The notes: generated by a model not told the origin, from the sequence alone. DNA of 64,000 nt from Sphingobacteriales bacterium 39-19 (GCA_001898465.1 MKTX01000004.1:62001-126000), one strand, 5' to 3'; shown: positions 45,333 through 56,232, counted from the first letter of the stretch. Made by a program: numbers and translations.

Positions 45333-48300
45333 ATGAAAGCAATTGTACTGCTTTTTCTATCTTCAATATTAATTTTACCTGCTATGGCTCAAAAAACCGA
45401 TTTTGATGCAGCCTGGAATTCAGTCCGGGATTTTGAAAAAAATGGACTCACACAAAGCGCTTCGCAACAAGCAAAACGCATATTTGACCTGGCTGTTGCT
45501 TCACATAATGAACCCCAGCAATTAAAAGCTGCCATGTATGAAATGAAATACAACTTTATGTTGAGTGATGAAGAAGCCATGGCAATGAATTATAACTACA
45601 TTGACAGCCTGGTTAATAAAACAAAAGCGCCGGCTAAGAATATACTTTTGAGTATGCAGGCCGAATATGTACAGGCATATAAAAACAATAACAGGTTCCG
45701 CTTATATAACCGTACAGCACTTGAAAATGAAACAGGCGCTGATATACATACCTGGAGCTTAAAAAAATTAAATGCAGAAATTGAAAAATTATATAATGCC
45801 TCATTGCAAAACACGGAGCTCCTGAAGAACACACCCATCACAGATTTTGATGATATTTTAGATAAAGGTAAAACCACCGTTGGCTTTCGCCCCACGCTAT
45901 ACGACTTCCTGGTACACCGGGCATTGGATTATTTTATGAATACGGAAAGCGATGTAAGTGCCCCCAATTTTTCATTTCTTATTGATGACGAAAATGCATT
46001 TGCAAATGCCACAACCTTTGTACAAACCCATTTTAAAACCAAGGATTCAAGTTCCCTCTTATATCATGCACTCATTTTATTTCAAGATATTCTCCGTTTT
46101 CATTTACAGGATAAGAATACGGATGCATTGATAGATGCTGATATAGCAAGAATTAATTTTGTGTATAATAATACCATTATTGCTAAAAAAGATATCCTTT
46201 TCGAATCGGCCTTACAAAAAATGGAGCATGTTTATGCTGCTAATCCCATGATAGCAGATGCCATGTTTGCAAGGGCCAATTTATATTTTAAACAGGGAAA
46301 GGAATACAACCCGGTCACCAAAAAAGAATTACAGTTCAAATTAAAAGAAGCTGATGCCTTATGCCAGGAAACGATTGCCAAATATCCCGGCTCTACGGGG
46401 GCGCAAAACTGCTATAACCTGGAAATTACGTTACATACACCCAGCCTGGGCTTGGTAACTGAAAATGTAAATGTGTCCAATTGGCCATTCAGAACCCTTG
46501 TAGAATATAAAAACCTTTCAACCATTTATTTAAGAATTATAAAAACAAGTTACCCGGAATGGAATGATTGGATAATCCAGGAATCAGATAAAAGCTGGAA
46601 ACAATTATTAAATGCAAAAGTTATTAAAAGCTGGTCGCAGTCTTTCCCAAATCCAAATGATTTACAAAATCATGCTGCTGAAATAAAAATAGATGGGCTG
46701 CCCAATGGCATGTATGTAATCCTTGCCAGCCAAAGCCCTAATTTTGAATTAAGCAATAACTTTCTTGCCAGTCAACTGACTTATATCAGTGATATCAGCT
46801 ATATCCTCAATTCAAAAAATGAATTGTATGTTTTAAACAGAACAACAGGTGAACCTATTGATAAAGCCCAGGTACAATTATGGACCAAAAATTATAATTC
46901 TGCTACAAGAAAATATGAATATGCAAAAACAAGGCATTATGAAACCGATAAAAATGGCTTAGCCTCCCTGGCTACAAATGAAAATAATTATTATGACAAT
47001 AATATCCAGATCAATTATAAAAACGATGAACTACATACCTTAAACCAAAATTACCTAAGCCGGTATAGTGAAGTAACCGGAAAAGAAGATAGCAAACACA
47101 CATTCTTTTTTACCGACAGAAGTATTTACCGCCCCGGCCAAATTTTATATTTTAAGGGAATTGTTGTTACACAAAATAAGAAGACCGGGAACTCCTCGAT
47201 TGTACCCAATTATAAAACGCATGTTATTTTATATGATGCCAACAGGCAAAAAGTAAAGAAATTATTCCTCCAAACCAATGATTACGGATCTTATCATGGA
47301 AGTTTTCAATTGCCCGAAGCCGGCTTAAATGGAAAATTTTACATTTTTGATACGGCCACAAAAAGCAAACAATATTTTTCAGTTGAAGAATATAAAAGGC
47401 CAAAATTTGCAGTTGAAATACAAAAACCAACAGGCAGTTACCGGGTAAATGACAGTATCCATATTTCAGGAAATGCCAAAGCCTATGCCGGTAATACGAT
47501 TGATGGCGCTAAAGTAAGTTACCGGGTAGTGCGTAAAACACAATACCCCGTTTGGTGGGGCTGGGGGTACAGGTCAAAATTTTGGCCACCTTTTGATAAC
47601 CAGGAGGAAATGGAAATAACGAATGGAATTACAACAACCGGCACAAATGGAATGTTTGAAATTCAATTTAAAGCCATCCCCGATGAAACGATCAGCAAAG
47701 AGGATCAACCCATTTTTTATTATGAAGTATCTGCCGATGTTACGGATATAAATGGAGAAACCCGTTCTGCTTCTTCTAATATAGCCGTAAGTTACCAGTC
47801 TTTCCAGCTCAATATTGCCCTTGATGAAAAAATACCTGCTGATAGTTTAAAAAATATAAAGATCCGCAGCATTAACGGTAATGGCATTTACGAACCTGCA
47901 CAAGTGAAGTTGAGTATGTACCCGCTGAATAGCCCGAATAAAATGTTCAGGGAAAGATATTGGGATACCCCAGATCAATTTGTGATGAGTAAAGAAGAAT
48001 ATTATAGCTTTTTCCCTTACGATGCGTATGCCAATGAAGACTTAATAACCCATTGGGGTGCCGGGCCTGCCGTAATGGAAATAAATGACAGTAGCCGAAA
48101 AGATGGCTCATTTAAAATAAAAGCTCATTCCCTCAAACCGGGATGGTATAAATTAATAGCCACATCAACAGATAAATATGGAGAAGAAGTAAGAGCTGAA
48201 AAATTTATCTGTATTATGAATAAAAATAATCCTGCCCAAAACACAGCGATCCTGGTAGATATAAATAAAAAACCAATGGAACCCGGCGAAACAGTATCCC

Positions 48301-51300
48301 TTGCCTGCCATACCGGTTTTGATAAGATCTGGCTGATTCAAAAATGGACAAGGGTTGTTCAAAAAATGAATACATCATATACCTATTTAGAAAAAGACAA
48401 TCCCTTGCTGAATCAAATCACAATTTCAGAGGCCGACCGGGGTGGTATTTATTTTGATTATGCTTTTGTAAAAAACAACCGGGTATATCATGAAGCCATC
48501 ACGGTACCGGTACCCTGGAGCAATAAACAACTTCAAGTAAAATATGAAACTTTCAGGGATAATTTATTACCCGGCAGCCAGGAAAAATGGAAGATAAAAA
48601 TAACTGGGCCAAAGGCAGATAAGGTAACTGCCGAAACCCTCATTAGTATGTACGATGCTTCACTCGATCAGTTTAAGCCACATCAATGGGCCTCTCTTTA
48701 TTCCTTATGGCCATTGAATACAAACTATATACAATGGGATAATGCCAATTTTAGTGTCGAAAATTCTACAGAATTAAACCGGGTATTACAGCCTTTTAAA
48801 CAAGTGCCGGACAAAGTATATAACAGGCTATTAGGTAATGTATGGTTAAATGATATTTCTTACAGTGTAAAAAGAATGGTTGCAGCATCATCAAGCATTA
48901 TGGATTATGAGTCGGAAGATATGCCGGGTGGCCACTTTTTGGAAAAGAGCATACCCGGTAAGGTTACCCCGGTAAGTGTAGAACAAAATGCGGATACGAA
49001 TACTGAAAAACCTAATCAAAATGAGCAGGGCGAAATCCAGGTCCGAAAAAACTTTAATGAAACCGCATTCTTTTTCCCCGACCTGGTAACGGATAAAAAT
49101 GGCGATGTAGAATTTTCATTTACCATACCGGAAGCGCTTACGAAGTGGAAAATGATGACATTGGCTTATGATAAAACACTCGCCAGCGTATATGATGAAA
49201 AAACAGTGATCACTCAAAAACCACTTATGGTGCAGCCTTTTGCCCCTCGTTTTTTCAGAGAAGGAGACCAAATGGAATTTACTGCCAAAATTGTAAACCT
49301 GGAACATAAAGAGCTTACGGGCATCGCCACACTTGAATTGATAGATGCCAAAAACAATAAACCCGTTGATGGATGGTTTAAAAATATATTTCCCAACCAA
49401 TATTTTACGGTAGCCGCAGGCCAAAGTACGCTGGTAAAATTCCCCATCGGTATTCCTTCAAATTTTAATAGCGCCATGCTGTATCGCATAAAAGCAGTAA
49501 CCAAAGACGGCGCCTTTTCTGATGGTGAGGAAATGGCCCTCCCGGTATTGAGCAAACGCATGCTGGTAACAGAAAGTATGCCATTAAACATGCGCCATAC
49601 AAACAATAAAAATTTCACTTTTCAAAAATTATTACAATCGGGTAACAGCAGCAGCCTGAGCAACCAATCGCTTACGGTAGAATATACCAGTAATCCTGCC
49701 TGGTACGCCGTTCAGGCATTGCCCTACTTAATGGAATATCCTTATGATTGTGTGGAACAAAATTTTAATCGTTATTATGCGAATGTGCTGGCGTCTTATA
49801 TCAGTAATAGTACGCCTAAAATAAAGGCCATTTTTGATCAATGGAAAAATACAGACAGCTCTGCCCTGCTTAGCAATCTTCAAAAAAATGAAGAACTAAA
49901 ATCAGCATTACTCCAGGAGACCCCCTGGGTATTACAAGCAAAAAATGAGCAAGAGCAAAAAAAGAATATCGGGCTATTGTTCGATATGGTAAGAATGGCA
50001 AAAGAAAAAACAAATACTTACAACAAATTAAACCAGGCACAACTACCCAATGGAGGATTTGCCTGGTTTACAGGAGGAAGAGATGACCGCTATATGACGC
50101 AGTATATACTTACCGGCATAGGCCATCTTATAAAACTAAATGCATTGCAATCCATAGATTACGGCCTGCTGAAACCTATCACAGATAAAGGATTGGTATA
50201 TCTTGATGAACGTATAAAAGAAGATTATGATTACCTGGTTACACATAAAATAAAACTAAACCAGAACAATCTTTCTTATATAGCCATACAATACTTATAT
50301 ATGAATAGCTTTTTTGAAGATCATAAAATAAATGATAAATCAAAGAAAGCATATCAATATTATTTTAACCTGGCCAAAAAATACTGGCTTCCTCAATCCA
50401 AATATATGCAGGCTATGATTGCCCTTACCTTGTATAGAAAAGGAGAATTAAAAACCGCCCATGAAATCATGGCTTCTTTAAAAGAAAATGCAGTAACGAA
50501 TGCCGGGATGGGAACCTATTGGAAAGAATTTGCAAACAGGGGATATTATTGGTACCAGGCACCTGTTGAAAGCCAGGCATTGATGATAGAAGCGTTTAGT
50601 GAAGTAACCAGGGATGATACAATGGTAGATGATGTAAAAACATGGCTCTTAACGAATAAGCAAACCAATCAATGGAATTCTACCAAAGCCACTGCAGAAG
50701 CCTGTTATGCCCTTTTATTGAAAGGGAGCAACTGGCTTACAGAAGAAAATAAAGTTACCATACAACTGGGTAATACCACACTCAGTAGTACCGATGTAAA
50801 AACTGAGGCAGGAACGGGATATTTTAAACAAAATATACCCGGCGAAAAAGTACAACAAGGTATGGGGCATATCAATGTAAAAATTGATAAGGCCGATTCC
50901 CAAAGCAGCTCCAGCAGCTGGGGTGCTGTGTATTGGCAATACTTTGAAGACTTAGATAAAATTACAACTGCAGAAACACCTCTTACATTAGTGAAGAAAC
51001 TTTATGTAGAGAAAAATACGGCAACAGGCCCCGTATTGCAGGCGATACAAAATGGGGATGTAATTCATGTAGGCGATAAAATAAAAGTACGTATTGAATT
51101 ACGTGCCGACCGTGACATGGAATATGTACATATGAAAGACATGCGGGCCTCCTGCCTGGAACCGGTGAATGTTTTAAGCAGTTACAAATGGCAGGGCGGA
51201 TTAGGGTATTATGAAAGTACAAAAGATGCCAGTACCCATTTCTTTTTTGGCTGGCTTCCAAAAGGTACTTATGTTTTTGAATATCCTTTATTTGTTACCC

Positions 51301-51398
51301 ATGCCGGTGAGTTTAGTAATGGGATTACACAAATTCAATGTATGTATGCACCGGAATTTTCCAGTCATAGCGAGGGTATAAGGTTGGTTGTTGAATAA
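45333..51398 (+). CDS. Alpha-2-macroglobulin family protein with CxEQ thioester motif
   Basis: I choose the ATG at 45333, which gives a signal peptide (AIVLLFLSSILILPAMAQ) and 2021 aa; an earlier start at 45240 lacks this logic. Bacterial macroglobulins trap outside proteases in the periplasm. An N-terminal helical domain of about 450 residues comes first. The MG domains carry TDRSIYRPGQILYFKGIVV and KPLMVQPFAPRFFREGDQMEF. The thioester domain has C1473-V-E-Q1476 in YPYDCVEQNFNRYYANVL. The C-terminal part ends in a receptor-like beta domain. The usual partner, penicillin-binding protein 1C, is not next to it. Confidence 0.93.
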   Translation: MKAIVLLFLSSILILPAMAQKTDFDAAWNSVRDFEKNGLTQSASQQAKRIFDLAVASHNEPQQLKAAMYEMKYNFMLSDEEAMAMNYNYIDSLVNKTKAPAKNILLSMQAEYVQAYKNNNRFRLYNRTALENETGADIHTWSLKKLNAEIEKLYNASLQNTELLKNTPITDFDDILDKGKTTVGFRPTLYDFLVHRALDYFMNTESDVSAPNFSFLIDDENAFANATTFVQTHFKTKDSSSLLYHALILFQDILRFHLQDKNTDALIDADIARINFVYNNTIIAKKDILFESALQKMEHVYAANPMIADAMFARANLYFKQGKEYNPVTKKELQFKLKEADALCQETIAKYPGSTGAQNCYNLEITLHTPSLGLVTENVNVSNWPFRTLVEYKNLSTIYLRIIKTSYPEWNDWIIQESDKSWKQLLNAKVIKSWSQSFPNPNDLQNHAAEIKIDGLPNGMYVILASQSPNFELSNNFLASQLTYISDISYILNSKNELYVLNRTTGEPIDKAQVQLWTKNYNSATRKYEYAKTRHYETDKNGLASLATNENNYYDNNIQINYKNDELHTLNQNYLSRYSEVTGKEDSKHTFFFTDRSIYRPGQILYFKGIVVTQNKKTGNSSIVPNYKTHVILYDANRQKVKKLFLQTNDYGSYHGSFQLPEAGLNGKFYIFDTATKSKQYFSVEEYKRPKFAVEIQKPTGSYRVNDSIHISGNAKAYAGNTIDGAKVSYRVVRKTQYPVWWGWGYRSKFWPPFDNQEEMEITNGITTTGTNGMFEIQFKAIPDETISKEDQPIFYYEVSADVTDINGETRSASSNIAVSYQSFQLNIALDEKIPADSLKNIKIRSINGNGIYEPAQVKLSMYPLNSPNKMFRERYWDTPDQFVMSKEEYYSFFPYDAYANEDLITHWGAGPAVMEINDSSRKDGSFKIKAHSLKPGWYKLIATSTDKYGEEVRAEKFICIMNKNNPAQNTAILVDINKKPMEPGETVSLACHTGFDKIWLIQKWTRVVQKMNTSYTYLEKDNPLLNQITISEADRGGIYFDYAFVKNNRVYHEAITVPVPWSNKQLQVKYETFRDNLLPGSQEKWKIKITGPKADKVTAETLISMYDASLDQFKPHQWASLYSLWPLNTNYIQWDNANFSVENSTELNRVLQPFKQVPDKVYNRLLGNVWLNDISYSVKRMVAASSSIMDYESEDMPGGHFLEKSIPGKVTPVSVEQNADTNTEKPNQNEQGEIQVRKNFNETAFFFPDLVTDKNGDVEFSFTIPEALTKWKMMTLAYDKTLASVYDEKTVITQKPLMVQPFAPRFFREGDQMEFTAKIVNLEHKELTGIATLELIDAKNNKPVDGWFKNIFPNQYFTVAAGQSTLVKFPIGIPSNFNSAMLYRIKAVTKDGAFSDGEEMALPVLSKRMLVTESMPLNMRHTNNKNFTFQKLLQSGNSSSLSNQSLTVEYTSNPAWYAVQALPYLMEYPYDCVEQNFNRYYANVLASYISNSTPKIKAIFDQWKNTDSSALLSNLQKNEELKSALLQETPWVLQAKNEQEQKKNIGLLFDMVRMAKEKTNTYNKLNQAQLPNGGFAWFTGGRDDRYMTQYILTGIGHLIKLNALQSIDYGLLKPITDKGLVYLDERIKEDYDYLVTHKIKLNQNNLSYIAIQYLYMNSFFEDHKINDKSKKAYQYYFNLAKKYWLPQSKYMQAMIALTLYRKGELKTAHEIMASLKENAVTNAGMGTYWKEFANRGYYWYQAPVESQALMIEAFSEVTRDDTMVDDVKTWLLTNKQTNQWNSTKATAEACYALLLKGSNWLTEENKVTIQLGNTTLSSTDVKTEAGTGYFKQNIPGEKVQQGMGHINVKIDKADSQSSSSSWGAVYWQYFEDLDKITTAETPLTLVKKLYVEKNTATGPVLQAIQNGDVIHVGDKIKVRIELRADRDMEYVHMKDMRASCLEPVNVLSSYKWQGGLGYYESTKDASTHFFFGWLPKGTYVFEYPLFVTHAGEFSNGITQIQCMYAPEFSSHSEGIRLVVE

Positions 51399-51436
51399 AC
51401 AGAACAACCCGGCCAGCTGATTTTTAATAAAATAAA

Positions 51437-51469
51437 TTTGGTGATTTAAATCTTATAAATATATATTTG
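51437..51469 (+). promoter_or_regulatory. Promoter of the SAM-riboswitch operon (TTTG, 21 bases, TATATTTG)
   Basis: TTTG at 51437-51440 and TATATTTG at 51462-51469 form a -33/-7 pair directly before the riboswitch. Confidence 0.7.
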
Positions 51470-51488
51470 CAGCAGTTCTTTAACACTA

Positions 51489-51600
51489 TTCTTATCAAGA
51501 AAGGCAGAGGGTAATGGCCCGATGAAGCCTTGACAACCTGTTCAAATAAAAGTTTGAATAAGGTGCCAATTCCATCCCGATATGTTCGGGGCAGATGAGT
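51489..51600 (+). ncRNA. SAM-I (S-box) riboswitch
   Basis: The aptamer core is visible: CTTATCAAGAAAGGCAGAGG, then GGCCCGATGAAGCC, then GACAACC, then AAGGTGCCAATTCC, closing with GCAGATGAG. The P1 helix is CTTATC (51491-51496) with GATGAG (51594-51599). This is the S-box layout, which senses S-adenosylmethionine. An intrinsic terminator follows at 51639-51676, so SAM binding most likely ends transcription. The genes downstream, a cystathionine gamma-synthase-like enzyme and homoserine dehydrogenase, supply methionine. Confidence 0.93.
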
Positions 51601-51638
51601 CAGATGAAACGCTTCAATAAATAAGACAACATATTTTT

Positions 51639-51676
51639 AAAAGCTCACCTGATTTACCGGGTGAGCTTTTTTGTTT
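51639..51676 (+). terminator. Riboswitch-controlled intrinsic terminator
   Basis: AAAAGCTCACC (51639-51649) pairs with GGTGAGCTTTT (51660-51670), 11 bp, followed by T. It lies between the SAM aptamer and the first gene. TCAGATGA (51600-51607) can pair with TCACCTGA (51645-51652), a possible antiterminator. Confidence 0.85.
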
Positions 51677-51757
51677 TGTAACCCCACAAAAGCGCACAGG
51701 AATTTCTCTTTGTTTTTTTTGATACGAGTATTTAATAAATTATAAAACAAAAAAACA

Positions 51758-52927
51758 ATGAGCAACGCAACAAAACTGATCCACAGTATTCCTACCGATC
51801 CATTAACAGGTGCCATCAGTGTACCTATTTATCAAACCAGTACTTTCTTGCAGGAAGCCCCCGGCATAAATAAAGGTTATGATTATGCCCGTACCGGCAA
51901 TCCCACTCGTTTTGCGTTAGAAGATCTTGCCGCAAAGTTAGAAGAAGGCCATACGGGTATTGCATTCAGCAGTGGCTTAGCAGCCATAGATGCAGTATTA
52001 AAACTTCTTAAAACCGGTGATGAAATTATTGCCGTAGATGATATTTATGGAGGTGCCTTTCGTTTATTTACACATGTGTATGAAAAATTTGGCATTACTG
52101 TACACTATGTTGATGCTACGGATCCGATACATGTTTTTAATGCTCTTACAGCTGCCACCCGCCTTATCTGGATTGAAACACCCACCAATCCCACTTTAAA
52201 AATTTGTGATATTAAAACCATCGCAGCAATTGCAAAAGCACATTCCTGCTGGCTTTGCGTAGACAATACTTTTGCTTCACCGGCATTACAAAAACCACTT
52301 GTATGGGGAGCTGATCTTGTTGTACACAGCGCTACCAAATACCTGGGCGGCCACTCTGATCTTATTGCCGGGCTGGTAATTACCAAAGAAAAAGAATTGG
52401 GTGAAAAAATAAAATTTATACAAAATGCTTCAGGTGCTATTCTACCCGCTTTTGATAGCTGGCTGGTGATTCGGGGAATTGAAACTTTACCCCTGAGAAT
52501 AGAAAAGCATTGCAGTAATGCCCGGGCCGTTGCTGAGTTTTTATGCTCCCACCCGGCTGTTGACAAAGTATATTATCCCGGGCTCACTAATCATCCCAAT
52601 CATGAAATTGCAAAAAAACAAGCTTCCGGTTTTGGGGGAATCGTTTCATTCAGTTTAAAAGAAGATACCACAGAGGCTGCGATTGCATTTGTTACATCTA
52701 CCCACTATTTTAAACTGGCAGAAAGCCTGGGGGGCATTAAGAGCCTGCTATGCCACCCGGCCACCATGACCCATAAGAGTATTCCTTCAGAAAAAAGAAA
52801 AGCATCTGGTGTGGCAGATAGCCTGGTGAGGCTAAGTGTAGGTTTAGAAGATGCCGGGGATTTAATTGATGACATTGAACAAGCATTTGAAAAAATAAAG
52901 CACAAATCATTTTTATTAAAAAAATAG
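51758..52927 (+). CDS. metB: Trans-sulfuration PLP enzyme, cystathionine gamma-synthase-like
   Basis: The protein has 389 aa, a Cys/Met metabolism PLP enzyme. The PLP lysine is in HSATKYLGGHSDLIAGLV. Other motifs are YDYARTGNPTRFALEDLAAKLE, the substrate region IAFSSGLAAIDAV and the DNTFASP strand. Length and motifs fit cystathionine gamma-synthase, which joins an activated homoserine to cysteine; a cystathionine lyase or methionine lyase cannot be excluded by eye. The SAM riboswitch upstream and homoserine dehydrogenase 5 bases downstream support a biosynthetic methionine role. Confidence 0.88.
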   Translation: MSNATKLIHSIPTDPLTGAISVPIYQTSTFLQEAPGINKGYDYARTGNPTRFALEDLAAKLEEGHTGIAFSSGLAAIDAVLKLLKTGDEIIAVDDIYGGAFRLFTHVYEKFGITVHYVDATDPIHVFNALTAATRLIWIETPTNPTLKICDIKTIAAIAKAHSCWLCVDNTFASPALQKPLVWGADLVVHSATKYLGGHSDLIAGLVITKEKELGEKIKFIQNASGAILPAFDSWLVIRGIETLPLRIEKHCSNARAVAEFLCSHPAVDKVYYPGLTNHPNHEIAKKQASGFGGIVSFSLKEDTTEAAIAFVTSTHYFKLAESLGGIKSLLCHPATMTHKSIPSEKRKASGVADSLVRLSVGLEDAGDLIDDIEQAFEKIKHKSFLLKK

Positions 52928-52932
52928 AACTC

Positions 52933-54210
52933 ATGTTACCCATAAAAAAAGAGAGCTTTCAAAAACCTGTACAATCTATCGGTTTATTTGGATATGGAAC
53001 CGTAGGCAAAGCCGTGTACGGGATAATTCAAAATACACCCGGCTTACAGGCAAGTATTGAAAAAATTGGCATAAAAGATCCCGGTAAAAAAAGAAATATA
53101 AACGAAGGTTTATTCACTGCCCATGCCGGTGAAATACTTAATAACCCCTGCATCCATACGATTGTAGAACTTATTGATGATGCAGATGTGGCATATCAAA
53201 TTGTAAAAGACGCTTTATGGCAGGGCAAAGCCGTGGTAACTGCCAATAAAAAAATGATTGCTGCACATTTTGATGAATTATGGCGGCTGCAAAAACATAC
53301 AGGTACACCGCTATTATATGAAGGAGCTTGCTGCGCCAGCATTCCCATTATTCGTAACCTGGAAGAATATTATGATACAGATGCGCTTTCAAAAATCAGG
53401 GGGATCATTAATGGCAGCACAAATTTTATTTTAAGCCGTATGCAAGATGATGCATTACCATTTACCGAAGCCCTTTTGCAGGCACAACAATTAGGCTTTG
53501 CCGAAACGAATGCCCTGCTTGATATTGACGGCCACGATGCTGCGAATAAATTATCTATTTTACTGGCACATGCGTTTGGTTGTGTAATAAAACCCGAATC
53601 TCTTCTGTATGCTGGCATCAGTAAGTTACATGGAGATGATGTGAAATATGCAAACCAAAGAAAACAAAAGATAAAACTGGTTGCCCAAGCCCAAAAATTA
53701 AAGAACGGAAAACTGGCTGCTTTTGTACTTCCCCAATTCATTGAAGCAGCAGATGAACTGGCAGACATTCATAACGAGTTTAACGGATTGATTACCGAAA
53801 GCCATTATACTGATAAACATTTTTTTAAGGGCAAGGGTGCAGGTGCACTCCCCACTGCTGCGGCTGTATTAAGCGATATTGCAGCCCTACGCTATGGGTA
53901 TAAATATGAATACAAAAAGATAAGCACACAAAACAGCATACAACTAAGTAATGATTATTATATAAAAGTGTATGTAAGTGCTGATGCATTTTCAAAGATC
54001 AAAAGCCACGCCTTTGAATATATAGATGAATCCCAAAGCCAATACGGATATTGCGCCGTAACCGGTGTGATTCTTGCCCAAAAATTATGGGAAGATACCT
54101 GGTGGAGACAGCCCGGAGTATCCCTGGTTACCTGCACAGACCCCATAACCCCGGATGCTGACTACAAAAAAATAAGCAGGAGATCGCTGGAACTGGCAGG
54201 AATAACCTAA
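52933..54210 (+). CDS. hom: Homoserine dehydrogenase
   Basis: The protein has 425 aa and reduces aspartate semialdehyde to homoserine, the branch point to methionine and threonine. The nucleotide-binding start is GLFGYGTVGKAVYGII. VVTANKKMIAAHFDELW, the GACCASIPIIRNLEEYY segment, and the catalytic region INGSTNFILSRMQDDALPF to DIDGHDAANKLSILLAHAFG are present (two separate blocks). The C-terminal 90 residues are short and I cannot confirm an ACT domain. It is not fused to aspartate kinase. It lies 5 bases after the PLP enzyme, under the same SAM riboswitch. Confidence 0.94.
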   Translation: MLPIKKESFQKPVQSIGLFGYGTVGKAVYGIIQNTPGLQASIEKIGIKDPGKKRNINEGLFTAHAGEILNNPCIHTIVELIDDADVAYQIVKDALWQGKAVVTANKKMIAAHFDELWRLQKHTGTPLLYEGACCASIPIIRNLEEYYDTDALSKIRGIINGSTNFILSRMQDDALPFTEALLQAQQLGFAETNALLDIDGHDAANKLSILLAHAFGCVIKPESLLYAGISKLHGDDVKYANQRKQKIKLVAQAQKLKNGKLAAFVLPQFIEAADELADIHNEFNGLITESHYTDKHFFKGKGAGALPTAAAVLSDIAALRYGYKYEYKKISTQNSIQLSNDYYIKVYVSADAFSKIKSHAFEYIDESQSQYGYCAVTGVILAQKLWEDTWWRQPGVSLVTCTDPITPDADYKKISRRSLELAGIT

Positions 54211-54243
54211 AAATGCAGTTTTCAAAATAAATGCAGTTGCGCT

Positions 54244-54251
54244 TATCTTTG
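54244..54251 (+). promoter_or_regulatory. aspS -7 box (TATCTTTG)
   Basis: An exact TAnnTTTG match, 78 bases before the ATG at 54330. It lies inside the open frame upstream of that ATG and supports the later start. Confidence 0.6.
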
Positions 54252-54329
54252 CAACCCACCGGGCGGAAAAAAATGCCGAATCATAAAGCTTTAATATTTC
54301 CCCGAAAACGGTGCTTAAAATTTAAACGC

Positions 54330-56162
54330 ATGTTTCGCACACATACCTGCGGCCAGTTAAATGCCGCTGATATTAATAAAGAAGTTACCCTGGCAGGATG
54401 GGTACAAACCATTCGCAAATTCGGCAGTATTACTTTTATTGATTTAAGAGACCGGTATGGTATTACTCAATTATTATTTTCCGAATCATTAAATGAAGCG
54501 CTGGAAAAAAATCCCCCGGGCAGGGAATATGTTTTACAGGTAAGCGGGAAAGTAAACGAGAGAAGTAATAAAAATAAAAATATAGCCACCGGCGATATTG
54601 AAATAGAAGTAGAGAAATTTACCATACTCAATAAAAGTATCACACCTCCTTTTAAAATTGAAGATGATACCGATGGCGGAGACGACCTGCGCATGAAATA
54701 TCGTTTCCTGGACTTAAGGCGAAATACCATCAGGAAAAACCTCGAACTCAGGTATGCTGTAGGGCGAAGTGCCCGTAACTACCTGCATGAAAATGGATTC
54801 ATGGATATTGAAACCCCTTTTTTAATTAAGAGCACGCCCGAAGGTGCCAGGGATTTTGTGGTGCCCAGCCGAATGAATATAGGCCAGTTTTATGCACTTC
54901 CCCAAAGCCCCCAAACTTTTAAGCAATTGCTGATGGTAAGCGGCTATGATCGCTATTATCAAATTGTAAAATGCTTTCGGGATGAGGATTTACGGGCAGA
55001 CAGGCAACCTGAGTTTACCCAAATAGATTGTGAAATGTGTTTCGTGGAGCAGGAAGATATACTCAATACTTTTGAAAATATGGTAAAGCGTATTTTTAAA
55101 GATGTAAAAAATATTGACTACAAAGAACCGGTAGAGCGCATGAGTTGGGAGCAAGCCATGTGGCATTATGGGAATGACAAACCAGATACCCGTTTTGGTA
55201 TGCAACTCTGTAATTTTAAATACCCGGCCCGGCTTTTCGCTGAAATAAAAGATAAACAGGCTGTAGCTCCGGTTAACGGCTTCCCGGTATTTGATGAAGC
55301 AGAAACCGTAATTGGTATTGCCGTACCCGGTTGCAGTGAATACAGCCGGAAACAAACAGATGAATTGGTGGAATGGGTAAAACGCCCTCAAATAGGTATG
55401 AAAGGCCTGGCATTTATAAAATGTAATACCGATGGGAGTTTCAAAAGCAGCATGGATAAATTTTATGATGAAAATGCATTGAAACAAATAGCAGCATCGG
55501 TACAGGCAAAACCCGGCGATCTTATTCTTTTACTGGCGGGTACAGAAGAACGTACCCGGAAAGCCATCAGTGAACTCAGGTTAGAAATGGGCAAACGCCT
55601 GGGATTAAGAAAAGACAATGAGTTTAAATTATTATGGGTTGTAGATTTTCCTTTGTTTGAATATGATGAAGAAGCAAACCGCTGGGTTGCCCGCCACCAC
55701 CCTTTTACATCGCCCAAGCCGGCTGATATAGATACCATGATCCGGAACGAACCCACAATTACAAATGCCGCCGATTACCTGCAACACCCATATGCCACGA
55801 TAAAGGCAAATGCATACGATATGGTATTAAATGGAAACGAAATTGGAGGGGGCAGTATTCGAATTTACCAAAAAGAGCTACAGCAAAAAATGTTTGCTGC
55901 CCTGGGTATGAATGAAGAAGAACAACAACATAAATTTGGATTCTTACTCGGTGCCTTTGAGTATGGAGCGCCACCCCATGGAGGTATTGCTTTCGGATTC
56001 GACAGGCTTTGCTCTATTTTGGGAGGAAGTGAAAGTATCCGGGATTTTATTGCATTTCCTAAAAACAATAGCGGCAGAGATGTAATGATAGATGCCCCAT
56101 CGGCCATTGATGAAAAACAATTAGATGAATTACAAATTCAATTACAGGTAAAGAAAGATTAA
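54330..56162 (+). CDS. aspS: Aspartyl-tRNA synthetase
   Basis: From the ATG at 54330 ([19 protein letters not shown]) the protein is 610 aa, a bacterial-type class II enzyme. It has an OB-fold anticodon domain ([26 protein letters not shown]). Motif 2 is [25 protein letters not shown] insertion domain lies at about 290-420, and motif 3 is [15 protein letters not shown]. The frame is open to 54231, but that part is not AspRS-like. A terminator follows. Confidence 0.96.
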   Translation: MFRTHTCGQLNAADINKEVTLAGWVQTIRKFGSITFIDLRDRYGITQLLFSESLNEALEKNPPGREYVLQVSGKVNERSNKNKNIATGDIEIEVEKFTILNKSITPPFKIEDDTDGGDDLRMKYRFLDLRRNTIRKNLELRYAVGRSARNYLHENGFMDIETPFLIKSTPEGARDFVVPSRMNIGQFYALPQSPQTFKQLLMVSGYDRYYQIVKCFRDEDLRADRQPEFTQIDCEMCFVEQEDILNTFENMVKRIFKDVKNIDYKEPVERMSWEQAMWHYGNDKPDTRFGMQLCNFKYPARLFAEIKDKQAVAPVNGFPVFDEAETVIGIAVPGCSEYSRKQTDELVEWVKRPQIGMKGLAFIKCNTDGSFKSSMDKFYDENALKQIAASVQAKPGDLILLLAGTEERTRKAISELRLEMGKRLGLRKDNEFKLLWVVDFPLFEYDEEANRWVARHHPFTSPKPADIDTMIRNEPTITNAADYLQHPYATIKANAYDMVLNGNEIGGGSIRIYQKELQQKMFAALGMNEEEQQHKFGFLLGAFEYGAPPHGGIAFGFDRLCSILGGSESIRDFIAFPKNNSGRDVMIDAPSAIDEKQLDELQIQLQVKKD

Positions 56163-56201
56163 ACCGGCAATCTGTATGCGCCCTCACTGAATTATTTTTA
56201 T

Positions 56202-56232
56202 AAAAAAGCAATTGTAAACCGATTGCTTTTTT
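56202..56232 (+). terminator. Intrinsic terminator after aspS
   Basis: AAAAAAGCAAT (56202-56212) pairs with ATTGCTTTTTT (56222-56232). Confidence 0.85.

Noticed and set aside
54231..54329. N-terminal extension of aspS
   Set aside because: The 33 added residues do not resemble AspRS, and the promoter box lies inside them.
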